NCBI GenBank assembly: GCA_045633565.1 | Contig: JAZQYO010000027.1 | Span: 1 to 64,000, forward strand | Direction of reading: 5' to 3' | Length of the DNA stretch: 64,000 nt | Origin: RGIG7450 sp045633565 | Lineage (GTDB): Bacteria; Bacillota; Clostridia; RUG12999 | Shown here: one piece after another, positions 7,832 through 16,466 of the stretch | Layout: the number at the start of each line of letters is the position of its first letter | Position numbering within the stretch: position 1 is the stretch's first letter | Program-made: the position numbers and the translations under genes | The notes under the pieces: model-generated | What the model was told of the DNA's origin: nothing | The model's input: the letters and a program-made list of their open reading frames with translations, nothing else | The model's database searches: none

Positions 7832-9230
7832 GCTGGTTAATTCTATCAGGGAAGCAATTGTTCTTTCGGGACTTAAAAGCGGAATGACGGTTTCTTTCCA
7901 CCATCATCTGAGAAATGGTGACTATGTTTTAAATATGGTTATGGAAGAAATAGCGGCACTTGGGATAAAAGATATAACTATTAATGCAAGTTCGCTGTTT
8001 GATGTACATATTCCGCTTGTTTCACATATTAAAAATAAAGTGGTGACAGGTATTGCGACCGACTATATTGCCGCAAATCTCGGCAGGGAACTTTCGGCGG
8101 GGATACTTGAGCGCCCCATACAGTTCCGCACTCATGGAGGACGACCCAACGATATAGCTTCCGGAAAAACACCAATTGATGTTGCGTTTATTGCAGCGCC
8201 TACTGCTGATGAAATGGGCAATTGCACAGGAAAACACGGTAAATCTGCCTGCGGAAGTCTTGGATACGCTTTTGCAGATGCAATGTTTGCCAAAAAGACG
8301 GTGGTTATTACTGATAATCTTGTGACTTATCCTGTGAATGACCCGTCAATTTCCGAAAAACATATTAATTATGTGGTTAAAGTAGAGGCGATTGGTGACC
8401 CCAAAGGCATTGTATCGGGCACGACAAAAATTACCAGAGAACCGGTGGGACTTATTATGGCTTCTATGGCAGCAAAGGTTATAGAGGCGTCAGGGCTTTT
8501 AAAGGACGGTTTTTCCTTTCAGACAGGTGCGGGAGGAGCTTCTCTTGCTGTTACCAAATTTTTAAAGGAGATTATGCTTAGAAAGGGCATAAAAGGAAGT
8601 TTTGGGCTTGGTGGCATCACTGGTTACATGGTAGAAATGCTACACGCCGGTTGTTTTGACAGGCTTATGGATGTTCAGTGTTTTGACCTGGCAGCGGTGG
8701 AATCAATAAGAAATAATGAAAAACATGAGGAAATTTCTGCTACCAAGTATGCATCTCCGACAAACGAAAATGCTGCGGTCAACAGCCTTGATGTTGTTAT
8801 TTTGGGTGCTACTGAGATTGATACGGACTTTAATGTAAATGTTCATACCGATTCAAACGGATATATTATGGGCGGCTCGGGCGGTCACAGTGATACTGCG
8901 GCAGGAGCCAAACTATCCATGATTATTGCGCCTATGTTCAGGGCGAGATTGCCCATTGTTACAGACCGGGTGTCCTGCATTTCAACCCCCGGTAAGGATA
9001 TAGATGTGCTTGTTACGCAGGGCGGAATTGCAGTTAATCCAAAAAATAAAGAGCTGAAAGAAAAGCTGATTAAAGCCGGGCTGCCGGTTATTGATATTTT
9101 AAAGCTTAAGGAAAAAACGGAACGGATAACCGGCAAACCACAGAAAGTACCTAAAGGTGACAAAGTAGTAGCAGAGGTTATCGGCCGTGACGGAAACATT
9201 CTGGATAAAATATATAACGTGGTCGATTAG
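7824..9230 (+). CDS. citF: Citrate/citramalate lyase alpha chain (acyl-carrier transferase)
   Basis: I take ATG 7824, which follows AGGAGGG by the usual distance; the frame extends upstream only into citE. 468 residues of CitF type. The alpha chain exchanges the acetyl group on the carrier protein for citrate or citramalate. Family phrases are seen early (GMTVSFHHHLRNGDY) and late (GGSGGHSDTAAGAKL, a glycine-rich CoA-transferase-like loop). The length is a little shorter than enterobacterial CitF (about 500). It is third in the citDEF operon and is followed after 11 bases by the hydratase alpha gene, so the two activities are co-expressed. Confidence 0.92.
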   Translation: MNKLVNSIREAIVLSGLKSGMTVSFHHHLRNGDYVLNMVMEEIAALGIKDITINASSLFDVHIPLVSHIKNKVVTGIATDYIAANLGRELSAGILERPIQFRTHGGRPNDIASGKTPIDVAFIAAPTADEMGNCTGKHGKSACGSLGYAFADAMFAKKTVVITDNLVTYPVNDPSISEKHINYVVKVEAIGDPKGIVSGTTKITREPVGLIMASMAAKVIEASGLLKDGFSFQTGAGGASLAVTKFLKEIMLRKGIKGSFGLGGITGYMVEMLHAGCFDRLMDVQCFDLAAVESIRNNEKHEEISATKYASPTNENAAVNSLDVVILGATEIDTDFNVNVHTDSNGYIMGGSGGHSDTAAGAKLSMIIAPMFRARLPIVTDRVSCISTPGKDIDVLVTQGGIAVNPKNKELKEKLIKAGLPVIDILKLKEKTERITGKPQKVPKGDKVVAEVIGRDGNILDKIYNVVD

Positions 9231-9241
9231 GAGGAAAAGTT

Positions 9242-10081
9242 ATGAGGGAAATTAATGCTGAAAAAATCACCCGGACAGTGAAAAAATTGTGTATTGATGC
9301 GAACTGTCATTTAACGGGTGATATTAAAGAATGTATAAAAAGATTTCATGATGATGAGCCGTGGCCTCAGGCGAAAGAAATTTTAGAACGGATTATTGAA
9401 AACTATGAAATATCCGACCGGAACAATCAACCGGTTTGCCAGGATACAGGAGTTGCGTGTGTGTTTTTAAAAATCGGTCAGGATGTACATATAAATGGTG
9501 ATATTACTGATGCGGTGAATGAAGGCGTAAGACAGGGCTACGGAGAAGGATACCTCAGAAAAAGTGTAGTCCGTGACCCGATTGACAGGGTTAATACCGG
9601 GGACAATACGCCTGCCATGATTTATTTTGAAATTGCAGCTGGAGATAGAATAGAGATTACTGTTGCACCTAAAGGGTTTGGCAGTGAAAATATGAGCAAA
9701 ATTGCAATGCTCCGTCCCTCCGACGGGCTGCAAGGGGTAAAAGATTTTGTAGTAAAAACCGTCGAGGAAGCCGGACCCAATCCTTGTCCGCCCATTGTTG
9801 TGGGGGTTGGCATAGGCGGCACGTTTGACAAAGCGGCTTATCTTGCTAAAAAGGCGCTTCTGCGTCCGGTAGACGTGCCCAATGCAGATTCATTTTATGC
9901 TCAGCTTGAAAAAGACCTGCTGGATGAAATTAATAATCTTGGCATTGGTCCGCAGGGGTTTGGTGGAAAAACCACAGCTCTTGCGGTAAACATAGAAAAA
10001 TATCCCACACATATTGCGGGACTTCCGGTTGCGGTTAATATTAACTGCCATGTTACAAGACACCGGACGGAGGTGATATAA
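9242..10081 (+). CDS. Fe-S hydro-lyase alpha subunit (mesaconase/fumarase/tartrate dehydratase family)
   Basis: 279 residues matching the alpha subunit of two-subunit class I fumarases, including the conserved QPVCQDTGVACVF (cluster-ligand Cys and substrate loop), MSKIAMLRPSDG, CPPIVVGVGIGG and the C-terminal NINCHVTRH. These enzymes use a [4Fe-4S] cluster to hydrate or dehydrate fumarate, tartrate or mesaconate. In the glutamate-methylaspartate pathway the same family hydrates mesaconate to (S)-citramalate. The gene lies between the lyase genes and glutamate mutase/methylaspartase, so mesaconase is the best functional guess. The family is certain; the substrate is inferred. Confidence 0.9.
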   Translation: MREINAEKITRTVKKLCIDANCHLTGDIKECIKRFHDDEPWPQAKEILERIIENYEISDRNNQPVCQDTGVACVFLKIGQDVHINGDITDAVNEGVRQGYGEGYLRKSVVRDPIDRVNTGDNTPAMIYFEIAAGDRIEITVAPKGFGSENMSKIAMLRPSDGLQGVKDFVVKTVEEAGPNPCPPIVVGVGIGGTFDKAAYLAKKALLRPVDVPNADSFYAQLEKDLLDEINNLGIGPQGFGGKTTALAVNIEKYPTHIAGLPVAVNINCHVTRHRTEVI

Positions 10082-10648
10082 ATGTCTGTTTTTGTTAAGG
10101 CGCCACTTTCGCGTGATGAGGCAAGAAAACTAAAAGCGGGGGACAGTTGCCTGATATCAGGGGTGATTTATACCGCAAGAGATGCGGCACACAAGCGTCT
10201 TTGTGAACTTGTTGCAAAGGGTGAAAAATTACCGCTGGATATAAAAGACAGTGTTATATATTTCGTCGGTCCGACACCGGAAAAACCGGGACAGGTTATC
10301 GGTTCTGCAGGTCCTACAACTTCATACCGTATGGATGCTTACAGCCCTGAACTTATTGCTATGGGACAAACGGGCATGATTGGGAAAGGCAAGAGAGGAC
10401 CTGAAGTGGTAGAGGCGATGAAAAAGCACGGCGCAGTATATTTTGGTGCTATTGGTGGTTGCGGGGCGCTCCTCGCAAAATGCATTAAAAAAGCTGAGGT
10501 TGTCTGCTACGATGACCTTGGTGCTGAGGCCATCCGCAAACTGGAGGTAGAAGATTTTCCCGCGGTTGTAATAATTGACAGCTATGGAAATAATCTTTAT
10601 GAAACGGGCAGAGCAAATTACCTTGCCTGGAAAGAAAATAATGATTGA
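10082..10648 (+). CDS. Fe-S hydro-lyase beta subunit (mesaconase/fumarase family)
   Basis: 188 residues, the usual size for the beta subunit. Recognisable motifs are GDSCLISGVIYTARDAAHKR near the N-terminus, GPTPEKPGQVIGSAGPTT and GQTGMIGKGKRG, followed by FGAIGGCGALLAKCIKK. The ATG directly follows the alpha stop and the ribosome site GGAGGTGAT lies inside the alpha gene end, so the two subunits are translated in step. It completes the hydratase and is the last gene of the citDEF operon, which ends at a GC-rich hairpin. Confidence 0.9.
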   Translation: MSVFVKAPLSRDEARKLKAGDSCLISGVIYTARDAAHKRLCELVAKGEKLPLDIKDSVIYFVGPTPEKPGQVIGSAGPTTSYRMDAYSPELIAMGQTGMIGKGKRGPEVVEAMKKHGAVYFGAIGGCGALLAKCIKKAEVVCYDDLGAEAIRKLEVEDFPAVVIIDSYGNNLYETGRANYLAWKENND

Positions 10649-10653
10649 TTATC

Positions 10654-10678
10654 AAGGCACGCCCTATGGGCGTGCCTT
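10654..10678 (+). terminator. Hairpin at the end of the lyase-hydratase operon
   Basis: AAGGCACGCCC pairs perfectly with GGGCGTGCCTT around a three-base loop. It lacks a T-run, so it may act as a 3' end stabiliser or a leaky terminator before the gntR promoter. Confidence 0.55.
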
Positions 10679-10696
10679 AAATTGTGACAGAATGTC

Positions 10697-10739
10697 TTGA
10701 CAAATTTGGTAATAGAGGTATAATTGTTATATAACAATT
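10697..10739 (+). promoter_or_regulatory. gntR promoter with perfect palindromic operator
   Basis: TTGACA at 10697-10702, 16-base spacer, TATAAT at 10719-10724. Overlapping the -10 and the start point is the perfect 18-base palindrome AATTGTTATATAACAATT (10722-10739), placed where a repressor would block the polymerase. It is most simply the autoregulatory site of the GntR protein encoded directly downstream. Confidence 0.75.
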
Positions 10740-10754
10740 TAGGAGATGGAGATT

Positions 10755-11732
10755 ATGAAATCAATTTACAAAGTTAATGCGGAACTTGACATTCCTATAT
10801 ATCAACAGCTTGTGGATGCCATTTGTGTTGCTATAAAAAATGGCAGCCTTGTGTCCGGTCAGCAGCTTCCTACTGTTCAGGGGATGGTTGATGAGGTTGG
10901 GGTTGCAAGAGGTACTGTGAAACGGGCGTATGACGAACTTGAACGTATTGGGCTTGTTGAAAAAGTTCAGGGAAGTGGTACTTTTGTAAAATACCAGCCG
11001 GCAAATTCTGGAAGCAGAAAAGAAAAGGCTATGGCTGCCATTGATGAAATGCTTGATAAACTGGAGGGGATGGGGCTTTCTCCATCTGAAATAAACATTT
11101 TTTTGAACTTAAAACTTCGTGAGCGCTCTCAGGAAGAAGCACGTGTGAAAGTTGCGGTGATTGAATGTAACCCTGAAAATCTGTCGCAGATGTCCAAACA
11201 GCTCAGGCATATTGATGAACTTGATTTATATTCCTATACAATTGACAGTATAAAACAGTATCCGTATAAACTGAGCGAGGAGTATGACCTTATTGTAACC
11301 ACATCTTTGCACTCAGAGTATCTGGAAAGTGTTGTTCCTTTTAAAAAGAGGATAGCCCGTGTGGCGCTCAGACCTTCTGCGCATTGCCTGTCGCACATTA
11401 TTAAACTTGGAGCAGGTAAGAAAATTGGCGTTGTGGGATACAGCCGGCGTTTTGCGGAGCTTATGTACAGTGCTTGTGAAAATTATGCGGAAGAAGTTGT
11501 TTTAAACAGACCTGTTATTGCCGGGGAAGGCGTAGATGTTGCGAAGTATCTTAAGGACAAAGATGCAATTCTTATTCCTAAAAACTACGAGAAATATTTT
11601 GATGAAAAAACTGTTAAAGCTATAGTGCAGTTTAAGGGTGATGTGATAGATTGTAATTACGAAATGGACGAGGGGTCAGTTTTGTATCTTGAATCTAAAA
11701 TTAAAAAAATTCGCGACGAGAAAACCATATAA
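10755..11732 (+). CDS. GntR-family regulator of the glutamate fermentation genes
   Basis: I choose ATG 10755, nine bases after AGGAG; the upstream ATG at 10746 touches the ribosome site. 325 residues. Residues about 8-75 form a GntR winged helix-turn-helix (IYQQLVDAI, LPTVQGMVDEVGVARGTVKRAY, GSGTFV). A predicted linker helix follows (about 85-125). The roughly 200-residue C-terminal part has alternating beta-alpha segments like a small-molecule sensor but lacks the aminotransferase or UTRA signatures I would recognise. It lies between the lyase-hydratase operon and glmS, both of which it may control. The effector is unknown; a pathway metabolite such as glutamate or methylaspartate is a guess. 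Confidence 0.8.
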   Translation: MKSIYKVNAELDIPIYQQLVDAICVAIKNGSLVSGQQLPTVQGMVDEVGVARGTVKRAYDELERIGLVEKVQGSGTFVKYQPANSGSRKEKAMAAIDEMLDKLEGMGLSPSEINIFLNLKLRERSQEEARVKVAVIECNPENLSQMSKQLRHIDELDLYSYTIDSIKQYPYKLSEEYDLIVTTSLHSEYLESVVPFKKRIARVALRPSAHCLSHIIKLGAGKKIGVVGYSRRFAELMYSACENYAEEVVLNRPVIAGEGVDVAKYLKDKDAILIPKNYEKYFDEKTVKAIVQFKGDVIDCNYEMDEGSVLYLESKIKKIRDEKTI

Positions 11733-11763
11733 ATAATAATGAGATGAAAAAGAAAGTTTTGTC

Positions 11764-11815
11764 TTGACAAATGTTATATCACATTGTATTATATAAATAT
11801 ATAACAATTATAAAA
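11764..11815 (+). promoter_or_regulatory. glmS promoter with operator-like half sites
   Basis: TTGACA at 11764-11769, 17-base spacer, TATTAT at 11787-11792. The spacer holds TGTTATATCACA (11772-11783), and TATATAACAA follows the -10. Both resemble halves of the gntR operator palindrome, so the GntR protein probably also acts here. Confidence 0.6.
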
Positions 11816-11835
11816 TAATATAATGAGGTATTAAG

Positions 11836-12267
11836 ATGGGCGATAGAGATAAAAAAGTCCTGGTCATCGGTGTTATTGGTGCTGATGTTCATGCCGTGGG
11901 CAATAAGATTTTGTATCATGCTTTTAAGGAAGCGGGGTTTGAGGTTGTTAACCTCGGCGTTATGGTTTCCCAGGAGGAGTATATTGCGGCAGCTATAGAA
12001 TCGGGAGCAGATGCAATAGTTATTTCTTCTCTTTACGGACAGGGGGAACTTGACTGCCGTGGCATGCGTGAAAAGTGTGATGAAGCAGGTCTTAAAGGTA
12101 TTCCGCTTTTAGTGGGTGGAAACATTGTTATTGGTAAGCAGAAGTTTGAAGATGTGGAAAAACGCTTTAAATCAATGGGTTTTGACCGGGCGTTTCCTCC
12201 GGGAACATCACCGGAAACCACTATAAAGGCTCTACGTGAGCTTTTAAATATGGACGGTGAAAATTAA
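11836..12267 (+). CDS. glmS: Glutamate mutase sigma (S) subunit, cobalamin binding
   Basis: 143 residues, the usual size. The B12-binding signature D-x-H-x-x-G is present as DVHAVG (residues 17-22, lower axial ligand His19), followed by SSLYGQGE and the glycine motif GGNIVIG that hold the nucleotide tail. Glutamate mutase rearranges L-glutamate to (2S,3S)-3-methylaspartate using adenosylcobalamin at the interface of S and E subunits. First gene of glmS-glmL-glmE-mal, with its own regulated promoter. Its stop overlaps the glmL start (TAATG). Confidence 0.95.
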   Translation: MGDRDKKVLVIGVIGADVHAVGNKILYHAFKEAGFEVVNLGVMVSQEEYIAAAIESGADAIVISSLYGQGELDCRGMREKCDEAGLKGIPLLVGGNIVIGKQKFEDVEKRFKSMGFDRAFPPGTSPETTIKALRELLNMDGEN

Positions 12268-13658
12268 TGAATAATGTCTTGCTGATTGATTTTGGCAGTA
12301 CATATACAAAACTTACAGCAGTTGACGTTGAAAAAGAAGAAATACTCGGGACGGCAGCTGCTTATACAACAGTTCAGACGGATATAAACGATGGTCTTGG
12401 TGAAGGACTTAAGATTTTAGAGAAAAAAACAGGAAAAATAAAATTTAATGCCTGCTATGCCTGCTCATCTGCTGCGGGTGGACTCAGGATGGTGACAAGC
12501 GGACTTGTCCCCGAGCTGACTGTAGAGGCTGCAAGACTTGCAAGTCTTGGTGCCGGCGCTAAAGCAGTAGGTGTTTATTCATTTGAACTCACTGAAGATG
12601 ATATTGAAGAAATCGAAAAACTTTCTCCGGATATTTTTTTATTGGTTGGGGGAACAGACGGTGGAAATACCGAATGTATACTACATAATGCAAAGATGCT
12701 CGGTGATATGAAACCAAAGTTTCCCATTGTACTTGCAGGAAACCGCAGTGCAGCAAAAAAGTGCCTGGAATTGCTGTCAGGCTGTGAGGTTTATGTTTGT
12801 CCTAACGTAATGCCTAAATTTGGCACTTTGCAGATAGAGGCTACACAAAAACAGATAAGAGAGATATTTTTAAACCGAATCATACAGGCAAAGGGATTAA
12901 GCAGGGCAGCAGAGCTTCTTTCCGATATAATGATGCCCACACCGTCTGCGGTGCTTCAGGCAATGGAGCTTTTGGCAAATGGCTGTGAAGACGAAAGCGG
13001 AATAGGAGAACTTATTGCAGTTGACGTAGGCGGAGCAACGACGGATGTTTACTCAATTGCCGACGGAATGCCCGAGAGTATGAATACGGTTTTTAAAGGT
13101 CTGCCCGAGCCGTATGCAAAGCGGACGGTAGAAGGCGATATAGGAATGAGGTATAGCGTGCAGGGCATTGTTGATGCCCAGGGAATTGAAAAAATATCTC
13201 AGCTTTCGGGACTAAGCAAAGAAAGGGCACAGTGTCTGATAGAGGACCTTAAAGAGAATACTGACAAGTTGCCCAACGGTGATAAAGAACAAGAGGCACT
13301 TGACTTTGCACTTGCCTGCTGCGCTGTAGATGAAGCGGTGACACGCCACGCCGGAACTATTTCGGAAACATATACAATGATGGGGCAAACCTTTGTTCAG
13401 GAAGGGAAAAACCTGACTAAGGTAAAACAGATTGTAGTTACAGGGGGCAGTCTAATTCATGCTGAAAAAACTGAGGAGATTGCAGCCCACGCCATTTATT
13501 CACCTGCAAAACCCACATCGCTGAGACCTAAAAATGCAGATGTGTGGATAGATAAAACATATATTTTGGCAGCAATGGGACTTTTATCATCATATCACCC
13601 TATAGCAGCCTTGCGAATTATGAAAAAGGAGCTTAAATACTATGGATATTCAAAATAA
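12267..13658 (+). CDS. glmL: GlmL/MutL, ASKHA-fold reactivation factor of glutamate mutase
   Basis: 463 residues of the MutL family (sugar kinase/Hsp70/actin fold). The phosphate-1 loop LIDFGSTYTK lies at the N-terminus and a second nucleotide loop, AVDVGGATTDVYS, lies near residue 250. Members are thought to act as ATP-dependent chaperones that restore damaged B12 mutases, as diol dehydratase reactivases do. It sits between the two mutase subunits, as in other clostridia, and overlaps both neighbours. It is unrelated to the DNA mismatch protein that shares the name MutL. Confidence 0.92.
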   Translation: MNNVLLIDFGSTYTKLTAVDVEKEEILGTAAAYTTVQTDINDGLGEGLKILEKKTGKIKFNACYACSSAAGGLRMVTSGLVPELTVEAARLASLGAGAKAVGVYSFELTEDDIEEIEKLSPDIFLLVGGTDGGNTECILHNAKMLGDMKPKFPIVLAGNRSAAKKCLELLSGCEVYVCPNVMPKFGTLQIEATQKQIREIFLNRIIQAKGLSRAAELLSDIMMPTPSAVLQAMELLANGCEDESGIGELIAVDVGGATTDVYSIADGMPESMNTVFKGLPEPYAKRTVEGDIGMRYSVQGIVDAQGIEKISQLSGLSKERAQCLIEDLKENTDKLPNGDKEQEALDFALACCAVDEAVTRHAGTISETYTMMGQTFVQEGKNLTKVKQIVVTGGSLIHAEKTEEIAAHAIYSPAKPTSLRPKNADVWIDKTYILAAMGLLSSYHPIAALRIMKKELKYYGYSK

Positions 13659-15093
13659 ACGCATTTCTGATGATGAATTTAAAAGTCTGCGTCAGGAGGT
13701 TCTTTTGCAGTGGCCAACAGGCAAAGATGTTGATATTGAAGAGGCAGTTAAATATCACAAATCAATGCCCGAGTCAAGAAACTTTTCCAAAAAACTTTTA
13801 GCGGCAAAGCGTGATAACCGAACCCTTGTTCAGCCAAGAGCAGGCGTTCCGGTTGTTGAAGAACATATAAAGCTTATGCAGTATCTGGAAGAACATGGCG
13901 AGGCAGACCTTTTGCCTTCAACTATAGACAGTTATACAAGACAAAATCGCTATGAAGAGGCGGAAAACGGTATATCGGAATCTCTGCGTCTGGAAAGGGC
14001 GATGCTAAATGGATTTCCGGCGGTTAATCATGGCGTTGCAAAGTGCCGTCAGGTTATTGAAAGTGTAAATGTACCCATGCAGGTCCGTCACGGGACACCC
14101 GATGCAAGATTACTTACTGAAATTACTTATGCGGGCGGTTTTACTAGCTATGAGGGTGGCGGTATTTCATACAACCTTCCTTATTGCAAAAATATCCCTA
14201 TGGAGCGTACAATCCGTGACTGGCAGTATGTTGACCGATTGACAGGGTTATATGAGGAAATGGGGGTTTCGATTAACCGTGAACCCTACGGTCCTTTAAC
14301 AGGGACACTTGTTCCTCCGTGTATTTCTCATGCTACTGCAATTATTGAGGCGCTGCTTGCTGCTGAACAGGGGGTAAAAAATATAACAGTCGGATATGGT
14401 CAGTGCGGTAATCTTGTACAGGATATTGCGGCTATCCGCACATTGCAGGAATTGACAGATGAGTATCTTGCAAAGTACGGATATGGGGATGTTGAGGTTA
14501 CAACAGTTCTGCATCAGTGGATGGGTGGTTTCCCTGCTGATGAGGCAAAGGCGTTCGGCGTTATTTCTTCAGGCAGTCTTATTGCTGCACTCTCAAAAGC
14601 GACCAAAGTTATAGTAAAAACTCCGCACGAAGCAGTTGGTATTCCAACCATGGAGGCTAATGCACAGGGACTTCGTTGTACAAAGCAGGTTGTAAATATG
14701 CTCTCCGACCAGACATTTGAGGCTGACAGTTTAGAAGAAGAAAAAGAAATAATCCGTCAGGAAACACGCGCTATTGTTGACAAGTGTTTTGAACTTGGAA
14801 AAGGCGATATAGCTTCCGGTGTGTGTCGTGGCGTTGAAGCAGGTGTTCTTGATGTTCCCTTTGCTCCATGTCGGGCTAATGCAGATAAAATGCTGCCTTG
14901 TCGTGATAATGACGGTGCAGTTCGTATACTGAACGTAGGTAACCTTCCGTTCAGTCAGGACCTTATCAATTTCCACAAGGAAAAAATAGAAAAACGTGCT
15001 GCTGCTGAAAAACGCAAGGCGTCTTTCCAGATGGTAATTGATGACGTTTATGCAATCAGTAAAGGGCGCTTAGTTGGTCGCCCGAAATATTAA
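13642..15093 (+). CDS. glmE: Glutamate mutase epsilon (E) subunit, catalytic
   Basis: 483 residues, normal for the catalytic TIM-barrel subunit. Start ATG 13642 has AAGGAG upstream and lies inside the end of glmL (17-base overlap). Family phrases include VRHGTPDARLL, FTSYEGGGISYNLPYCK (substrate-binding region) and RTLQELTDEYLAKYGYG. It pairs with GlmS and adenosylcobalamin to convert glutamate to methylaspartate. Its neighbour mal removes ammonia from the product. Confidence 0.95.
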   Translation: MDIQNKRISDDEFKSLRQEVLLQWPTGKDVDIEEAVKYHKSMPESRNFSKKLLAAKRDNRTLVQPRAGVPVVEEHIKLMQYLEEHGEADLLPSTIDSYTRQNRYEEAENGISESLRLERAMLNGFPAVNHGVAKCRQVIESVNVPMQVRHGTPDARLLTEITYAGGFTSYEGGGISYNLPYCKNIPMERTIRDWQYVDRLTGLYEEMGVSINREPYGPLTGTLVPPCISHATAIIEALLAAEQGVKNITVGYGQCGNLVQDIAAIRTLQELTDEYLAKYGYGDVEVTTVLHQWMGGFPADEAKAFGVISSGSLIAALSKATKVIVKTPHEAVGIPTMEANAQGLRCTKQVVNMLSDQTFEADSLEEEKEIIRQETRAIVDKCFELGKGDIASGVCRGVEAGVLDVPFAPCRANADKMLPCRDNDGAVRILNVGNLPFSQDLINFHKEKIEKRAAAEKRKASFQMVIDDVYAISKGRLVGRPKY

Positions 15094-15113
15094 TATCAGG
15101 AGATTAGGTTGTT

Positions 15114-16373
15114 ATGAAGATTATAGATATTGTTTGTTCAGCAGGACGTACGGGTTTTTACTTTGATGACCAGCGTGCTATTAAACAGGGGGCAGGTCAT
15201 GATGGTGTGTTTTACACAGGTGAACCGGTAACAGAGGGATTTAGTGCCGTTAGACAGGCAGGCGAGTCGGTTTCCGTAATGATGATATTAGAGGATGGAC
15301 AAGTTGCCTATGGCGACTGTGCCGCTGTTCAATATTCCGGTGCCGGAGGTCGTGACCCATTATTTCTTGCGGAAGAATTTATACCGGTTATTGAAAAGTA
15401 CATAAAGCCCGAGCTTGTTGGAAAAGAAGCGGATAATTTCAGAGGACTTTGCGAGATGATGGAAGCCATTACTGTTGACGGTAAACGTCTTCACACCGCT
15501 ATTCGCTATGGTATGTCTCAGGCAATTCTTGATGCAGTTGCAAAGGCAACCGGAAGGATGATGTGTGAGGTTGTAGCCGATGAATACGGATGCACTGTTT
15601 CAGAAACACCTGTTCCGATTTTCACTCAGTCAGGTGACGACCGCTATGACAATTCAGATAAAATGATTATTAAAGGCGCACAGGTTCTTCCTCATGCTCT
15701 TATCAACAATGTTGACACAAAGCTTGGCCGAAAAGGTGAAAAGCTTAAAGAATATGTAGAGTGGCTCCGCAACCGTATTTTACAGTTCCGTTCGGATGAA
15801 AGCTACTTTCCGGTTATGCATATAGATGTATATGGAACAATAGGTGCGGCATTTGGAAACAACAACTACAAAGCAATGGCAGATTACATAGAAGAAATTG
15901 GAAGAATTGCAAAGCCTTTTAAAATTCGCATTGAAGGTCCCATGGATTGCGACTGTGACCGCCAGACTCAGCTTATAGCGCTCTCTGCACTTACAAAAGA
16001 GCTTGATGACAGGGGATGTGATGTGGAGCTTGTTGCGGACGAATGGTGTAATACACTTGAAGATATCAAACTTTTTGCAGATAATAAAGCAGGACACATG
16101 GTGCAGATAAAGACACCTGACCTTGGTGGTATCAATAACACTATAGAAGCAGTTTTGTACTGCAAGGAAAAAGGAATTGGTGCTTATCAGGGCGGTACCT
16201 GCAACGAAACTGACCGCAGTGCGCAGGTGTGCGTTCATTGTGCTATGGCTACTCAGCCTGTCCAGATACTTGCAAAACCCGGCATGGGCGTTGACGAAGG
16301 ATATATGATAGTCTATAACGAGATGAACCGAATACTTGCGATGCGAAAAGCAAAAAAAGCTCGCGGAAAATAA
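15114..16373 (+). CDS. mal: Methylaspartate ammonia-lyase
   Basis: 419 residues of the enolase superfamily. It eliminates ammonia from 3-methylaspartate to give mesaconate. The catalytic lysine is seen in QIKTPDLGG as Lys333, matching Lys331 of the Clostridium tetanomorphum enzyme. Acidic magnesium ligands lie in HIDVYGTIG, RIEGPMDC and ELVADEWCN, and GTCNETDRSAQ near the end is typical. A good AGGAGA site precedes the ATG. Last gene of the glmSLE-mal operon; the mesaconate formed would be hydrated by the Fe-S enzyme encoded upstream of gntR. Confidence 0.95.
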   Translation: MKIIDIVCSAGRTGFYFDDQRAIKQGAGHDGVFYTGEPVTEGFSAVRQAGESVSVMMILEDGQVAYGDCAAVQYSGAGGRDPLFLAEEFIPVIEKYIKPELVGKEADNFRGLCEMMEAITVDGKRLHTAIRYGMSQAILDAVAKATGRMMCEVVADEYGCTVSETPVPIFTQSGDDRYDNSDKMIIKGAQVLPHALINNVDTKLGRKGEKLKEYVEWLRNRILQFRSDESYFPVMHIDVYGTIGAAFGNNNYKAMADYIEEIGRIAKPFKIRIEGPMDCDCDRQTQLIALSALTKELDDRGCDVELVADEWCNTLEDIKLFADNKAGHMVQIKTPDLGGINNTIEAVLYCKEKGIGAYQGGTCNETDRSAQVCVHCAMATQPVQILAKPGMGVDEGYMIVYNEMNRILAMRKAKKARGK

Positions 16374-16394
16374 TTTTCTAATATGGCATAAATA

Positions 16395-16430
16395 AAGGGT
16401 TTGGGCATGTTCCAAACCCTTGACATTTGT
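16395..16430 (+). terminator. Terminator after mal
   Basis: AAGGGTTTGG pairs with CCAAACCCTT across a seven-base loop. The downstream T-rich bases merge with the ferritin -35 box, so terminator and promoter are packed together. Confidence 0.7.
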
Positions 16431-16448
16431 TTTTGCGTAGTATATAAT
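16420..16448 (+). promoter_or_regulatory. Ferritin-rubredoxin promoter
   Basis: TTGACA (16420-16425), exactly 17 bases, TATAAT (16443-16448): a consensus vegetative promoter. I see no clear Fur or PerR box overlapping it. Confidence 0.8.
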
Positions 16449-16466
16449 GAAAAAAGAGGTGATAGT

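Noticed and set aside
11733..11835. Cobalamin riboswitch upstream of glmS
   Set aside because: The gap is 103 bases, holds a full promoter and operator, and lacks a B12-box-like sequence or room for the aptamer.
15780..16415. 211-aa minus-strand frame
   Set aside because: Antisense shadow of mal; Cys/His-rich low-quality sequence without a start site.
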